DNA of 5,563 nt from NCBI GenBank assembly GCA_009783495.1, contig WRDJ01000068.1:1-5563 (forward strand). Reading direction: 5' to 3'. Within the stretch, counting starts at the first letter, position 1, and the number at the start of each line of letters is the position of its first letter. The notes under the pieces are model-generated. The model did not search any database, was not told the origin of the DNA, and worked only from the letters and a program-made list of their open reading frames with translations. The DNA comes from Clostridiales bacterium. GTDB taxonomy: Bacteria > Bacillota > Dehalobacteriia > UBA4068. Both the position numbers and the translations under genes were made by a program. Below, in pieces: positions 1-5,488 of the stretch.

Positions 1-589
1 CGGAAAGCGCGCCGCTGCCGGCGAGGAACGGCCTGACGCCCTTCTGCCAGAAGTCAAGCATGACCGTGGCCAAAATAAGCATGGCGCCCCAGGCCAGCGA
101 ACCGAAAAAGCCGCCGTGCGAACTGCCCAAAACGGCGTCAAGCAGGAAGTTATCCAGAATCAGCTGATAAGCGGCCAGCATGGCCCCGGCCGCCGCCAAA
201 CGCACCCACGGGGAAAACTTCAAAAGCGGCAAGGCCAAAAGCCCGGCCATACCGATGGCCTGCAAAACGCCCCAGGAGGTTTCATGCGAAACGAGCGCCC
301 CTCCGGCGCTGAAAATCGTTCCCAGGCCGATCAAGGCCAGGTATCTGTAGGCATAGTTGAGATAAGCCTTGGCGTTGAAAGCGCGCAGGTGCTTCAAAAA
401 CGATTGCCGGTAGCTGGCGGCAATGGCAAAGAGAAAAAGCGGCGCGATCGTGTCGGCAAACGAGAGCCCGATATCCTCCGTATGCCTCATAAAGGCGGGA
501 ATATCGGTCATGTCGGAAAGGGCGTTCCCCGCCACCATCAATATGACCGCCATTCCCCTGAAACGGTCCAGAGCCAGGTTTCGTTTCAT
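1..589 (-). CDS. HGSNAT/YeiB-like membrane acyltransferase, partial (C-terminus beyond left edge)
   Basis: The first 196 residues of a multi-pass membrane protein are visible; the gene runs off the left edge with no stop. It opens with LALDRFRGMAVILMV, then has DTIAPLFLFAIAAS near residues 46-59 and WGVLQAIGMAGLL near 106-118. These resemble the conserved LDxxRG, DLxxPxFLFxxG and GVLQRIxLxYLL blocks of the heparan-alpha-glucosaminide N-acetyltransferase / DUF1624 / YeiB group, which moves acyl groups across membranes onto sugars. The start is ATG at 589, preceded at 8 nt by GGAGG. It lies 34 nt after the 145-residue membrane protein gene and is the last visible gene of that operon. The family assignment rests on motifs read by eye. 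The acyl acceptor is unknown, and the catalytic part may lie partly outside the window. Confidence 0.8.
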   Translation of the reverse strand, partial: MKRNLALDRFRGMAVILMVAGNALSDMTDIPAFMRHTEDIGLSFADTIAPLFLFAIAASYRQSFLKHLRAFNAKAYLNYAYRYLALIGLGTIFSAGGALVSHETSWGVLQAIGMAGLLALPLLKFSPWVRLAAAGAMLAAYQLILDNFLLDAVLGSSHGGFFGSLAWGAMLILATVMLDFWQKGVRPFLAGSGALS

Positions 590-623
590 ATCGGCAACCT
601 CCGCGCCAGTTTTTTAACCCCGC

Positions 624-1061
624 CTATTCCTGCGCCTCGCGCTCCTTCGCCGCCCGCAAGGCCTGCATTTCCGCCTGCGAGATATATTTCCCGCCCAGAA
701 GGAAAAGCGTCATGACAAGCGCCGCCAGGACGAGGATGATTGTTTGCGCCGTGATCAAAAGCGCCGTGCTTTTGCCCAGTCCGCTGAGAAAAACCAGCGA
801 AACGAGCAAAGCCGCCCCGCCGTAAACGCCGAAAAGAATCTTGGCGCCAGTATGCAGCATCGGCCCGTGCAGGCGTTCCGCATAGGGCCTGAGGGCAAGA
901 AACCCGCCGGCGGTGATCAGCTCGGCCAGCAGGATGAAGGAAACGCTGATCCAATGGATGCTTTCGCGCTGGGGGATCGCGAGGAAAAAGAGCAGCAAGG
1001 TGAGGGCCGGAGCCAGCACTCCGGCAATGAGAGGCGTAAATACGCTTTGTTTGTTTTTCAT
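624..1061 (-). CDS. Four-helix integral membrane protein of unknown function
   Basis: This is a 145-residue protein that I do not recognise. It has four clear hydrophobic segments at about residues 10-29, 36-57, 74-93 and 100-123. A short charged C-terminal tail (about 127-145) is rich in Ala, Glu, Arg and Lys and may be helical. The ATG overlaps the stop of the upstream DUF4129-like gene as ATGA, a 4-bp overlap typical of translational coupling, and GAGG lies about 7 nt before it. The acyltransferase gene follows after 34 nt. The arrangement says the three proteins are co-expressed and act in or at the membrane. No catalytic motif is visible, so a partner or accessory role for a neighbour is only a guess. 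Confidence 0.8.
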   Translation of the reverse strand: MKNKQSVFTPLIAGVLAPALTLLLFFLAIPQRESIHWISVSFILLAELITAGGFLALRPYAERLHGPMLHTGAKILFGVYGGAALLVSLVFLSGLGKSTALLITAQTIILVLAALVMTLFLLGGKYISQAEMQALRAAKEREAQE

Positions 1062-2458
1062 CTTATGACCTCTTTCGCAAAAATCAATTTCTTATTTTTA
1101 CGCAGCCAAAGCAATTCCTGCTGCGAAATGAGCGCGCGTGGGCTTTTTCCGTAAAAGCGCTCCTGCAAATCCCCTTGCAGCTTGACGAGCAACCCGGCGA
1201 GCTCCCCCCTGTTTTGCCGCCCTGCCGCCTCTTTCAGCCTCTCCAGGTAAAAAGTATGCGTTTCTCCTTTGTTGCGCGTCAGCTTACGGCGCGCGCCCAG
1301 ACGCTCCAAGCCCAGATAAACCCCTTGCGGCGTGTTGCGGCGCGAAAACGAGGCCGCAAAGAAGGAAAGCCCGGCCCGAACCTCCCGCCACCAAGCCCTC
1401 AAAGCCTCAAGAAACCCGGGGCTGCTCCTGCGCACCGTCGAAGCGCCGTGGCCCCCATACCCGGCCTTGAGGCGCAAGCTTCGTATCCGATAGAGCAGAT
1501 AGACGGCCAAAGCGGCCAAGGCGAGCAGGAAAATCACCGTGCCAAACGGGAAAGCCCCCGGGTCTGGGGCCGGTTCCGGATCTGGGACCGGTTCAGGCTC
1601 TGGGTCAGGCCCGGGCTCAGGCTTCTCCTCCGGCAAAAATCCGGTGAGCCAGGCCAGCAGTTTTCCGGCCAGCCCGAAGATGAAGGCAAAGGCAGCGACG
1701 ATCCCGTCGAGCAGCGCGGCCAGCCTCCCGCCGAGCGGAGCGGCGGAAATCAACAAAACAAAGGCCAAAACAACGCAGGCGGGGATGATGACCGCGAGAG
1801 GCAAAAACGCCCCCGCATTGCGCGCCCGCGCCGCGTCTCCCGCCCTCCCGGCGTTCACGCGCAGGCAGAGCAGGCAGGCCAGGTTGAGCAGCACGGTAAA
1901 AAAAACTGGTAATGAATATATAATGGGAGAGCCGCCGACATTAAACTCCGCGGCATAGACGCCCGCGTCTTTAAGCATCAGTTCGTGATAGGCGGCGAAA
2001 GCGCCGCTTCCGGCCTGCACGAAGAGAAAAATTATCAAATATATGACGGAGAGCTCAAAAAAAAGGCGTATCCGCAGCGGCCCGGCGGGGCTAAGACAGC
2101 TGAAAACGGTGAAAATGGTGCTTCCGAAAAGCAATATCCAGACTATGATATTAAACTGCGTAAACCCGCGAAATTCCGGGAGGAAGAACATAAGCCCGGC
2201 AAGCTCCGCCACATAGAGAATGGTGTTGACGAAAACGAGGGCGGCCGCGGAGCGCGCTTTCCGCAGGAAGAGGCGGTTACCCAGATAAACGGCGCCGTTC
2301 ATGGCGGCCCAGAAGAGGGTCAACCGGAAAAGGTCGGGCTTCACCCATTCCGCGCGTCCGAGGACGCTCATCAGCCAATAGAAAGAAGCGCTGAAAACCG
2401 CGGCGTTAAGCAGAACCGTCAGCGAGACGAACCAATTCTCTCTTCTTTCCGTTCCCAT
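1058..2458 (-). CDS. Multi-pass membrane protein with Pro/Glu/Asp linker and DUF4129-like C-terminal domain
   Basis: The protein has 466 residues. Residues 1-275 hold about eight hydrophobic segments (near 11-33, 44-62, 70-93, 102-121, 132-150, 178-200, 217-240 and 250-272). A low-complexity linker of Pro, Glu, Asp and Gly follows at 276-300, then a last helix at about 305-324 and a soluble C-terminal region. Residues 378-455 resemble DUF4129: GVYLGLERLGARRKLTR, then GETHTFYLERL, then LQERFYG. DUF4129 proteins are often encoded with MoxR ATPases, DUF58 proteins and transglutaminase-like proteins, but none of these is in the window. The ATG at 2458 has only a weak purine-rich site (GGAAGGGAAG or GGAAAG) before it. 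The gene starts 48 nt after KRG-A and is coupled to the next gene by ATGA. Molecular function is unknown. Confidence 0.85.
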   Translation of the reverse strand: MGTERRENWFVSLTVLLNAAVFSASFYWLMSVLGRAEWVKPDLFRLTLFWAAMNGAVYLGNRLFLRKARSAAALVFVNTILYVAELAGLMFFLPEFRGFTQFNIIVWILLFGSTIFTVFSCLSPAGPLRIRLFFELSVIYLIIFLFVQAGSGAFAAYHELMLKDAGVYAAEFNVGGSPIIYSLPVFFTVLLNLACLLCLRVNAGRAGDAARARNAGAFLPLAVIIPACVVLAFVLLISAAPLGGRLAALLDGIVAAFAFIFGLAGKLLAWLTGFLPEEKPEPGPDPEPEPVPDPEPAPDPGAFPFGTVIFLLALAALAVYLLYRIRSLRLKAGYGGHGASTVRRSSPGFLEALRAWWREVRAGLSFFAASFSRRNTPQGVYLGLERLGARRKLTRNKGETHTFYLERLKEAAGRQNRGELAGLLVKLQGDLQERFYGKSPRALISQQELLWLRKNKKLIFAKEVIR

Positions 2459-2506
2459 GCTTTCCGCTCACTTCCCTTCCGTAAAAACAAACGCCGCCCG
2501 GCCCCC

Positions 2507-2605
2507 CTAGCCTTTTCGAAGGCGCCGAAAAATCATTCCCCCGATAAGCGCCAGCGCCAAAGCGAGGATGACCAGCAAAACACCTCTCATTAATACTTTT
2601 TTCAT
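2507..2605 (-). CDS. KRG-A: 32-residue single-pass membrane micro-protein
   Basis: This is a short reading frame (ATG at 2605, TAG at 2507-2509). It has Lys2-Lys3 and Arg7-Gly8, a hydrophobic stretch with alternating Leu and Ala at about 9-26, Gly22-Gly23, and a basic end RRLRKG. That fits one membrane helix with positive charges on both sides. It is real by comparison: it aligns without gaps to KRG-B next door (23 of 32 residues identical), with many silent or conservative codon differences, which implies selection on the protein. GGGGGATAAGGAT precedes the start, and this leader resembles that of KRG-C (17 of 22 bases through the ATG). The DUF4129-like gene starts 48 nt downstream. The function is unknown; a regulatory subunit or a membrane-active peptide are possibilities I cannot distinguish. 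Confidence 0.72.
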   Translation of the reverse strand: MKKVLMRGVLLVILALALALIGGMIFRRLRKG

Positions 2606-2625
2606 ATCCTTATCCCCCTTTTTTG

Positions 2626-2642
2626 TCATTCCGGGCGCGGCG
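2626..2642. repeat. TCATTCCGGGCGCGGCG direct repeat, copy 1
   Basis: Seventeen bases identical to 2821-2837. This copy supplies the last five codons and stop of KRG-B. The following GGGAATCC makes it look like the widespread intergenic TCATTCCGAGCG...GAATCC type of repeat. Confidence 0.75.
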
Positions 2643-2799
2643 GGGAATCCTTTTCCTCCGCCGGGAGAGAGTCAGGGGGGTTCAGATAAATATATCCCCT
2701 GTTCTTCCGTGCGCGACGAAAAATCATTCCCCCGATCACCGCCAGCGCCAGCGCGAGAACGACCATCAAAACGCCCCTCTTAAATAATGTTTTCATCAT
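2626..2799 (-). CDS. KRG-B: 57-residue membrane micro-protein with repeat-derived tail
   Basis: ATG at 2799 (a second ATG follows directly at 2796), with GAGAGG 8 nt upstream; TGA at 2626-2628. Residues 5-9 read L-F-K-R-G and are followed by one membrane helix (about 10-27) ending Gly23-Gly24, then RRARKN. Up to there it matches KRG-A almost codon for codon and KRG-C at 12 of 27 ungapped positions. The hydrophilic tail (about 34-57, Pro- and Glu-rich) has no counterpart in KRG-A. The DNA of its residues 40-46 resembles the G-rich end of element B, and its last codons and stop lie in a TCATTCCGGGCGCGGCG repeat. The tail was therefore probably acquired from intergenic repeats. The gene lies 20 nt before KRG-A. 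Function unknown. Confidence 0.72.
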   Translation of the reverse strand: MMKTLFKRGVLMVVLALALAVIGGMIFRRARKNRGYIYLNPPDSLPAEEKDSPPRPE

Positions 2800-2820
2800 G
2801 TGCCTAGCCTCTCTTTCCCA

Positions 2821-2837
2821 TCATTCCGGGCGCGGCG
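2821..2837. repeat. TCATTCCGGGCGCGGCG direct repeat, copy 2
   Basis: An exact 17-base match to 2626-2642, exactly 195 bp away, lying 21 nt upstream of the KRG-B start. Similarity continues at about 14 of 21 bases beyond the exact part. A shorter piece, TCATTCCG, recurs at 2859-2866, and a 14-of-17 match forms the plsC 3' end at 3005-3021. Confidence 0.75.
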
Positions 2838-2881
2838 AAAAATTTTTTCCCGCCGCCGTCATTCCGAATCCGGCATCCCTC

Positions 2882-2980
2882 GGTCACACCATGCCAATCC
2901 ATCTTTATTTAAGAGACCGTTGGCCGAAGGCCTCTTAAATAACTTCGTTCCCCTCCCCGGGGAGGGGGTTGGGGGCTGGA
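2882..2980. repeat. Structured intergenic repeat, copy A
   Basis: About 99 bp, 25 nt after the plsC stop. In plus-strand order: ACCATGCCAATCC, the perfect 11-bp inverted repeat TTATTTAAGAG (2905-2915) with CTCTTAAATAA (2932-2942), a nested GGCC-GAA-GGCC, then CGTTCCCC and an 18-bp perfect palindrome CCCCTCCCCGGGGAGGGG (2950-2967), and a G-rich end. It has the same order of parts and orientation as copy B. The CCCTCCC...GGGAGGGGGT part belongs to a kind of intergenic repeat seen in many bacteria; I know this only in general terms. Confidence 0.75.
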
Positions 2981-3004
2981 GCTAAAACTGCCCGCGCCTC
3001 CCTG

Positions 3005-3634
3005 TTATTCCGAGAGCGGCGAAGAGCCTTGCCCCGCTCCCCCGTCCAGCAATTCCAAGATACCGTCCTTCACCGCTTCGGTATATTTATTAAGTATATC
3101 CCCCATCGGCCCTGAACTTTTGGCGATCTCGATCGGCTTGCCGACCCGCACGGCTATGTCTCTCTTCCAAAAACGGAAATAGTTTTTGGAATTAATAATG
3201 GCCACCGGCAGCAGGACGGCGTCAGCCTTATGCGCCACGAAAACCGCCCCCTGCTTGAAATCCGTCAGCCCCTCGCCGCTATAGCGCGTGCCTTCGGCGA
3301 AGATGCCCAGCGGCTTGCCCTCTTTCACCAGGTCAATGCTGCGGCGCAGGGCGGAAAGGTGCGGCTCCCCCCTTTTGATAAAGATGAAGCCCATGGCCTT
3401 GATGATTTTTGAGAAAAGTTTCAGATGGGAAAACTCGTTTTTTGTCAGAACACAAATCTGAAAAGGAAAAGCGCATACCAGCATCACCACATCCATGGTA
3501 TGGCTGTGATTAGCCACGATCACCAAGCGCTTCCCCTTTTCCATCGGTATGTTTTCCCGGCCCTCCAGCCGCCAGCCGGAAAACGCCGCTAAAATGAGCA
3601 ACACGCGGCGGGCAAAACGGTAAAATCGCGTCAC
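3005..3634 (-). CDS. plsC: 1-acyl-sn-glycerol-3-phosphate acyltransferase (PlsC/LPLAT family)
   Basis: The enzyme transfers an acyl chain to lysophosphatidic acid to make phosphatidic acid at the inner membrane. Numbered from the GTG start (209 residues), the catalytic HX4D motif is His43 to Asp48 in NHSHTMD, KRG at 87-89 fits the glycerol-phosphate binding block, FAEGTR at 112-117 matches the usual FPEGTR, and LLPVAI follows. The length is normal for small bacterial PlsC. The usual Ser of NHxSxxD is His, and the Pro of FPEGTR is Ala. An ATG lies two codons earlier (3640), but AGGAGG is only 1 nt from it; it is 7 nt from the GTG at 3634, so GTG is preferred. In Bacillota plsC often directly follows cmk; here KRG-C and a repeat lie between. 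The last codons and stop resemble the TCATTCCG repeat. Acyl donor is not determinable. Confidence 0.93.
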   Translation of the reverse strand: MTRFYRFARRVLLILAAFSGWRLEGRENIPMEKGKRLVIVANHSHTMDVVMLVCAFPFQICVLTKNEFSHLKLFSKIIKAMGFIFIKRGEPHLSALRRSIDLVKEGKPLGIFAEGTRYSGEGLTDFKQGAVFVAHKADAVLLPVAIINSKNYFRFWKRDIAVRVGKPIEIAKSSGPMGDILNKYTEAVKDGILELLDGGAGQGSSPLSE

Positions 3635-3707
3635 CTGCATCCCTCCTGTTTATATCAGATAGAACGACCTGCCTAAAATGCGTCCCCAGAAGAATCTGGC
3701 GATAACG

Positions 3708-3729
3708 GGAAGAAGAGTGGAAGAAGAGT
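3708..3729. repeat. Two perfect tandem copies of an 11-mer
   Basis: GGAAGAAGAGT occurs twice in a row in the gap between KRG-C and plsC, beginning 7 nt after the KRG-C stop. On the transcript it reads as a pyrimidine-rich ACTCTTCTTCC pair. No function is evident. Confidence 0.8.
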
Positions 3730-3735
3730 GTATAT

Positions 3736-4014
3736 TTAAGAAACAAGCAATGATAAACGTGAGCAAAAAGAAGGGGCTTTTATGTACCATGCCTGCCCCT
3801 TAAACGCCTTTTGCGCTATGAAGAAAAACCCCAGCGCGCAGGCGTCGGCATATTGAGCCGGCAGCATGCAAATATTCACGTATCTTGGCGGCTCCGGATA
3901 TGCGTCAGGATAAACCAGCGCCGATATTCCCGAATAAGCAATCCCCCCGACGACCGCGAAGGCCGCCGCAACGGCGAGCACCAGCGCGCCCCTCTTAATC
4001 AACGCGTCACCCAT
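3736..4014 (-). CDS. KRG-C: 92-residue small membrane protein, paralogue of KRG-A/B
   Basis: ATG at 4014 is preceded by a perfect AAGGAGG at 8 nt, which fixes the start; an upstream extension of the frame to 4095 runs through repeat DNA and is not supported. Residues 5-27 (L-I-K-R-G-A-L ... A-V-V-G-G-I-A-Y) align without gaps to KRG-B, with 12 of 27 residues identical from the first Met. After the first helix (about 9-31) comes a Pro/Tyr-rich loop, YPDAYPEPPRYVN at 35-47, and a weaker second hydrophobic stretch near 58-68. The last 20 residues look non-conserved and could be read-through into non-coding DNA. It sits between cmk and plsC, 101 nt before the plsC GTG. I cannot assign a function. 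Confidence 0.7.
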   Translation of the reverse strand: MGDALIKRGALVLAVAAAFAVVGGIAYSGISALVYPDAYPEPPRYVNICMLPAQYADACALGFFFIAQKAFKGQAWYIKAPSFCSRLSLLVS

Positions 4015-4041
4015 GCGCTTATCCTCCTTTTTCAGTTTTCC

Positions 4042-4068
4042 CCCCGCGCCAAGACCAGCACCCTTTCC
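4042..4068. repeat. Partial copy of the cmk 3' end
   Basis: These 27 bases match cmk coding positions 4238-4264 at 25 of 27. In cmk they encode VEKVLALARG. The copy lies on the other side of element B, just upstream of the KRG-C ribosome binding site, so element B is bracketed by direct repeats. It is not translated as part of a supported gene. Confidence 0.7.
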
Positions 4069-4079
4069 GGTCACACGCC

Positions 4080-4191
4080 GGTCATACCACGCCAATCCGT
4101 CCCTTTTTAAAGAGGCTTTTGGCCGCAGGCCAACGGCTTCTTTAAAAAATATCGTTCCCCCCTCCCTCCGGGAGGGGGTCAGGGGGTGGGG
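4080..4191. repeat. Structured intergenic repeat, copy B
   Basis: About 112 bp, 13 nt after the cmk stop. In plus-strand order: ACCACGCCAATCC, then an inverted repeat TTTTTAAAGA (4104-4113) with TCTTTAAAAA (4139-4148), with the nested hairpin TTGGCC-GCA-GGCCAA in its loop (4119-4133), then CGTTCCCC and a second inverted repeat CCCTCCC/GGGAGGG running into a G-rich end. It matches copy A over its whole length with a few indels. It could end or protect the cmk transcript; there is no immediate U-run, so it is not a textbook terminator. Confidence 0.75.
4170..4191 (+). other. G-quadruplex-type motif at the end of element B
   Basis: Four runs of at least three G with short loops: GGG (4170-4172), GGGGG (4174-4178), GGGGG (4182-4186), GGGG (4188-4191), with loops A, TCA and T. 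The G-rich strand is the template strand for cmk, so the cmk transcript would be C-rich here. Copy A has three such runs plus a GG and is weaker. Confidence 0.55.
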
Positions 4192-4203
4192 AAACTTTGC
4201 GTT

Positions 4204-4896
4204 TTATACGGCTGGCGGGCCGGCACCTCCCCGATCTCCCCGCGCCAAGGCCAGCACCTTTTCCACCACCTGCCCGATGCTGAGCTCGGTGCTGTCCAGC
4301 TCAAAAGCGTCCTCCGCCTTGCAAAGCGGCGCCAGGGCGCGCCCGGAATCCCGCGCATCCCTCTGCAGAAGCTCCAACGCCACCGCCCCGGCCTCCGCGG
4401 GATAGCCTTTTTCTTCCAACTCCTTGGCGCGGCGCGCGGCCCTTTCCGTTAGCCCCGCGGTGAGAAAAATCTTGCAATCCGCGCCGGGAAAAACATAGGT
4501 ACCGATGTCCCGCCCGTCCATCACCACACCGCCAGTGGCTGCCAGCGCCCGTTGCTGCGCCACCAAAGCCTCGCGCACCGGCCGCACGGCGGAAACGGGG
4601 GAAGCGGCCGCACTCACCTCAGGGGTGCGTATGGCGGCGCTCACGTCCTCGCCGTCGCAAAAGACTCGGCAAAGATCTCCCTCATGCCGCAACTCAATTT
4701 TGACCCTGGCGGCGATTTTCCCCAACGCCGCTTCGTCGCCGAAGGCAACCCCCTCGCGGATGGCGCAAAGGGCCACCACCCGGTACATGGCGCCCGTGTC
4801 TATGTAGAGATAACCCAGCCTTTTGGCCGCCAGCTTGGCGATGGTGCTTTTGCCGGCCCCCGCCGGCCCGTCTATCGCAATAATTCTCGCCGTCAT
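4204..4896 (-). CDS. cmk: Cytidylate kinase
   Basis: Phosphorylates CMP and dCMP with ATP in the cytoplasm, feeding CTP and dCTP pools. The protein has 230 residues, the usual size. Visible motifs: the P-loop GPAGAGKS at 10-17, DTGAMYR at 33-39, DGRDIGT at 127-133, the lid-region RRAKE near 155-159, RDARDSGR at 179-186, and the family's closing pattern APLCKAEDAFELDST followed by VVEKVL. The ATG at 4896 is chosen because GAGAGG lies 8 nt before it and IIAIDGPAGAGKS then begins at the normal place; a GTG at 4905 is in frame but too close to that site. An extended -10 promoter lies just upstream. The last residues (about 220-230) are Gly/Pro-rich and non-conserved. A 27-bp piece of the coding DNA for VEKVLALARG recurs in the intergenic region downstream. 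Confidence 0.97.
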   Translation of the reverse strand: MTARIIAIDGPAGAGKSTIAKLAAKRLGYLYIDTGAMYRVVALCAIREGVAFGDEAALGKIAARVKIELRHEGDLCRVFCDGEDVSAAIRTPEVSAAASPVSAVRPVREALVAQQRALAATGGVVMDGRDIGTYVFPGADCKIFLTAGLTERAARRAKELEEKGYPAEAGAVALELLQRDARDSGRALAPLCKAEDAFELDSTELSIGQVVEKVLALARGDRGGAGPPAV

Positions 4897-4926
4897 CAAA
4901 AACACCTCTCAAATAGTGTTATTGTT

Positions 4927-4935
4927 ATTATATCA
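4927..4935 (-). promoter_or_regulatory. Extended -10 promoter for cmk
   Basis: On the minus strand TGATATAAT is a perfect extended -10 lying 31 nt before the cmk ATG. The -35 position at 17 bp (TAGCTT) is weak, which is normal for extended -10 promoters, and overlaps the end of the upstream gene. Transcription would begin near 4920, leaving a short leader with GAGAGG. cmk can thus be transcribed apart from the upstream gene. Confidence 0.7.
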
Positions 4936-4941
4936 CACTTT

Positions 4942-5412
4942 TCATTTAAAAGCTACCCTGCCGATTATCCCCTCTCCGTATTCGGTCGTCAGTTCTAGCA
5001 GCAAATTATCCTGCCGGAGATTTGCGGAAATCCGGGTCACGCTGAAAGTAATGTCCCGGTTATATGCCGAGGTATCCAACAAAACCAAATCCCCGGCACA
5101 GACCCGCACCGTGAGGGAGCCTGCGGCGAAATTCCCGGCAGCCTTGCCGTTTACCAGAACTTTTGCTTCCGGCAGGCTTTGGCCCCCCGCCGCCTCTATG
5201 GTGATATTCGCGAAAACAACGCCGTTCCGGCTGCTTGAAGCTTCTTTCGCGCTGACGGGCGTGATATAGACGCTCTCCCCCTCGGAGACAAAAGGCCAGG
5301 CATAAGACTGCGCGGCCAGCAAAGCACAAAAAAGCGCGCCCACGGAAAGGCAGAGAAAGCCGTTGACCCCCTTTATCCAGACACGCCGGAATCCTTTATT
5401 TTTTCGCGGCAT
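4942..5412 (-). CDS. Membrane-anchored protein of unknown function
   Basis: The protein has 156 residues. A basic N-terminus (residues 1-15) is followed by one hydrophobic segment (about 17-34) ending AAQSYA, which could be an uncleaved anchor or a signal peptide cleaved after Ala38. The exported part (about 40-156) is rich in short beta-strand-like segments. LPEAKVLVNGKAAGNF at 80-95 is reminiscent of PEGA-type beta domains, but I would not call the domain. ATG at 5412 has GAGGG 7 nt upstream. It lies just before cmk (45 nt from its stop to the cmk ATG), yet cmk appears to have its own promoter in that gap. Two Cys (30 in the helix, 105 outside) are present. Function unknown. Confidence 0.8.
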   Translation of the reverse strand: MPRKNKGFRRVWIKGVNGFLCLSVGALFCALLAAQSYAWPFVSEGESVYITPVSAKEASSSRNGVVFANITIEAAGGQSLPEAKVLVNGKAAGNFAAGSLTVRVCAGDLVLLDTSAYNRDITFSVTRISANLRQDNLLLELTTEYGEGIIGRVAFK

Positions 5413-5488
5413 AAAAACACCCTCTTCTTTTCATTGCCGTTATTTTGCTGCGAACATGGCAAATTTATGCAGGGCCCGGCGCTTTATC

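Noticed and set aside
116..715. Long plus-strand frames opposite the left-hand operon (116-715, 744-1154, 1175-1912, 1985-2593)
   Set aside because: They are antisense to well-supported membrane protein genes, their products are low-complexity and rich in R, G, P and Q, and they lack ribosome sites.
2932..2980. Element A as a rho-independent terminator for plsC
   Set aside because: The GC hairpin is strong, but on the minus strand it is followed by AACGAAGTTATTT rather than a U-run. Termination or mRNA end protection remains possible but is not shown.
2800..2985. Plus-strand frame of 61 codons through element A, and a similar frame (about 4013-4405) through element B, both reading HANPSLFK and later REG/GEG-V-x-GW
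   Set aside because: The shared peptide is explained by the nucleotide repeat itself. The frames have no ribosome site and the second runs antisense into cmk.
3649..3657. TGATATAAA on the minus strand, an extended -10 look-alike before plsC
   Set aside because: Transcription would begin within or after the AGGAGG site and only a few bases before the start codon, leaving no usable leader.
4015..4095. Upstream extension of KRG-C by 27 codons
   Set aside because: It runs through the partial cmk copy and repeat DNA, while a perfect AAGGAGG sits 8 nt before the ATG at 4014.
4104..4148. Inversion of the loop segment of element B relative to A (CCGTTGGCC lies on the left arm in A, its complement on the right arm in B)
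   Set aside because: Direct and inverted alignments of the loop score about equally (16 of 20 versus 15 of 20), so inversion is not supported.
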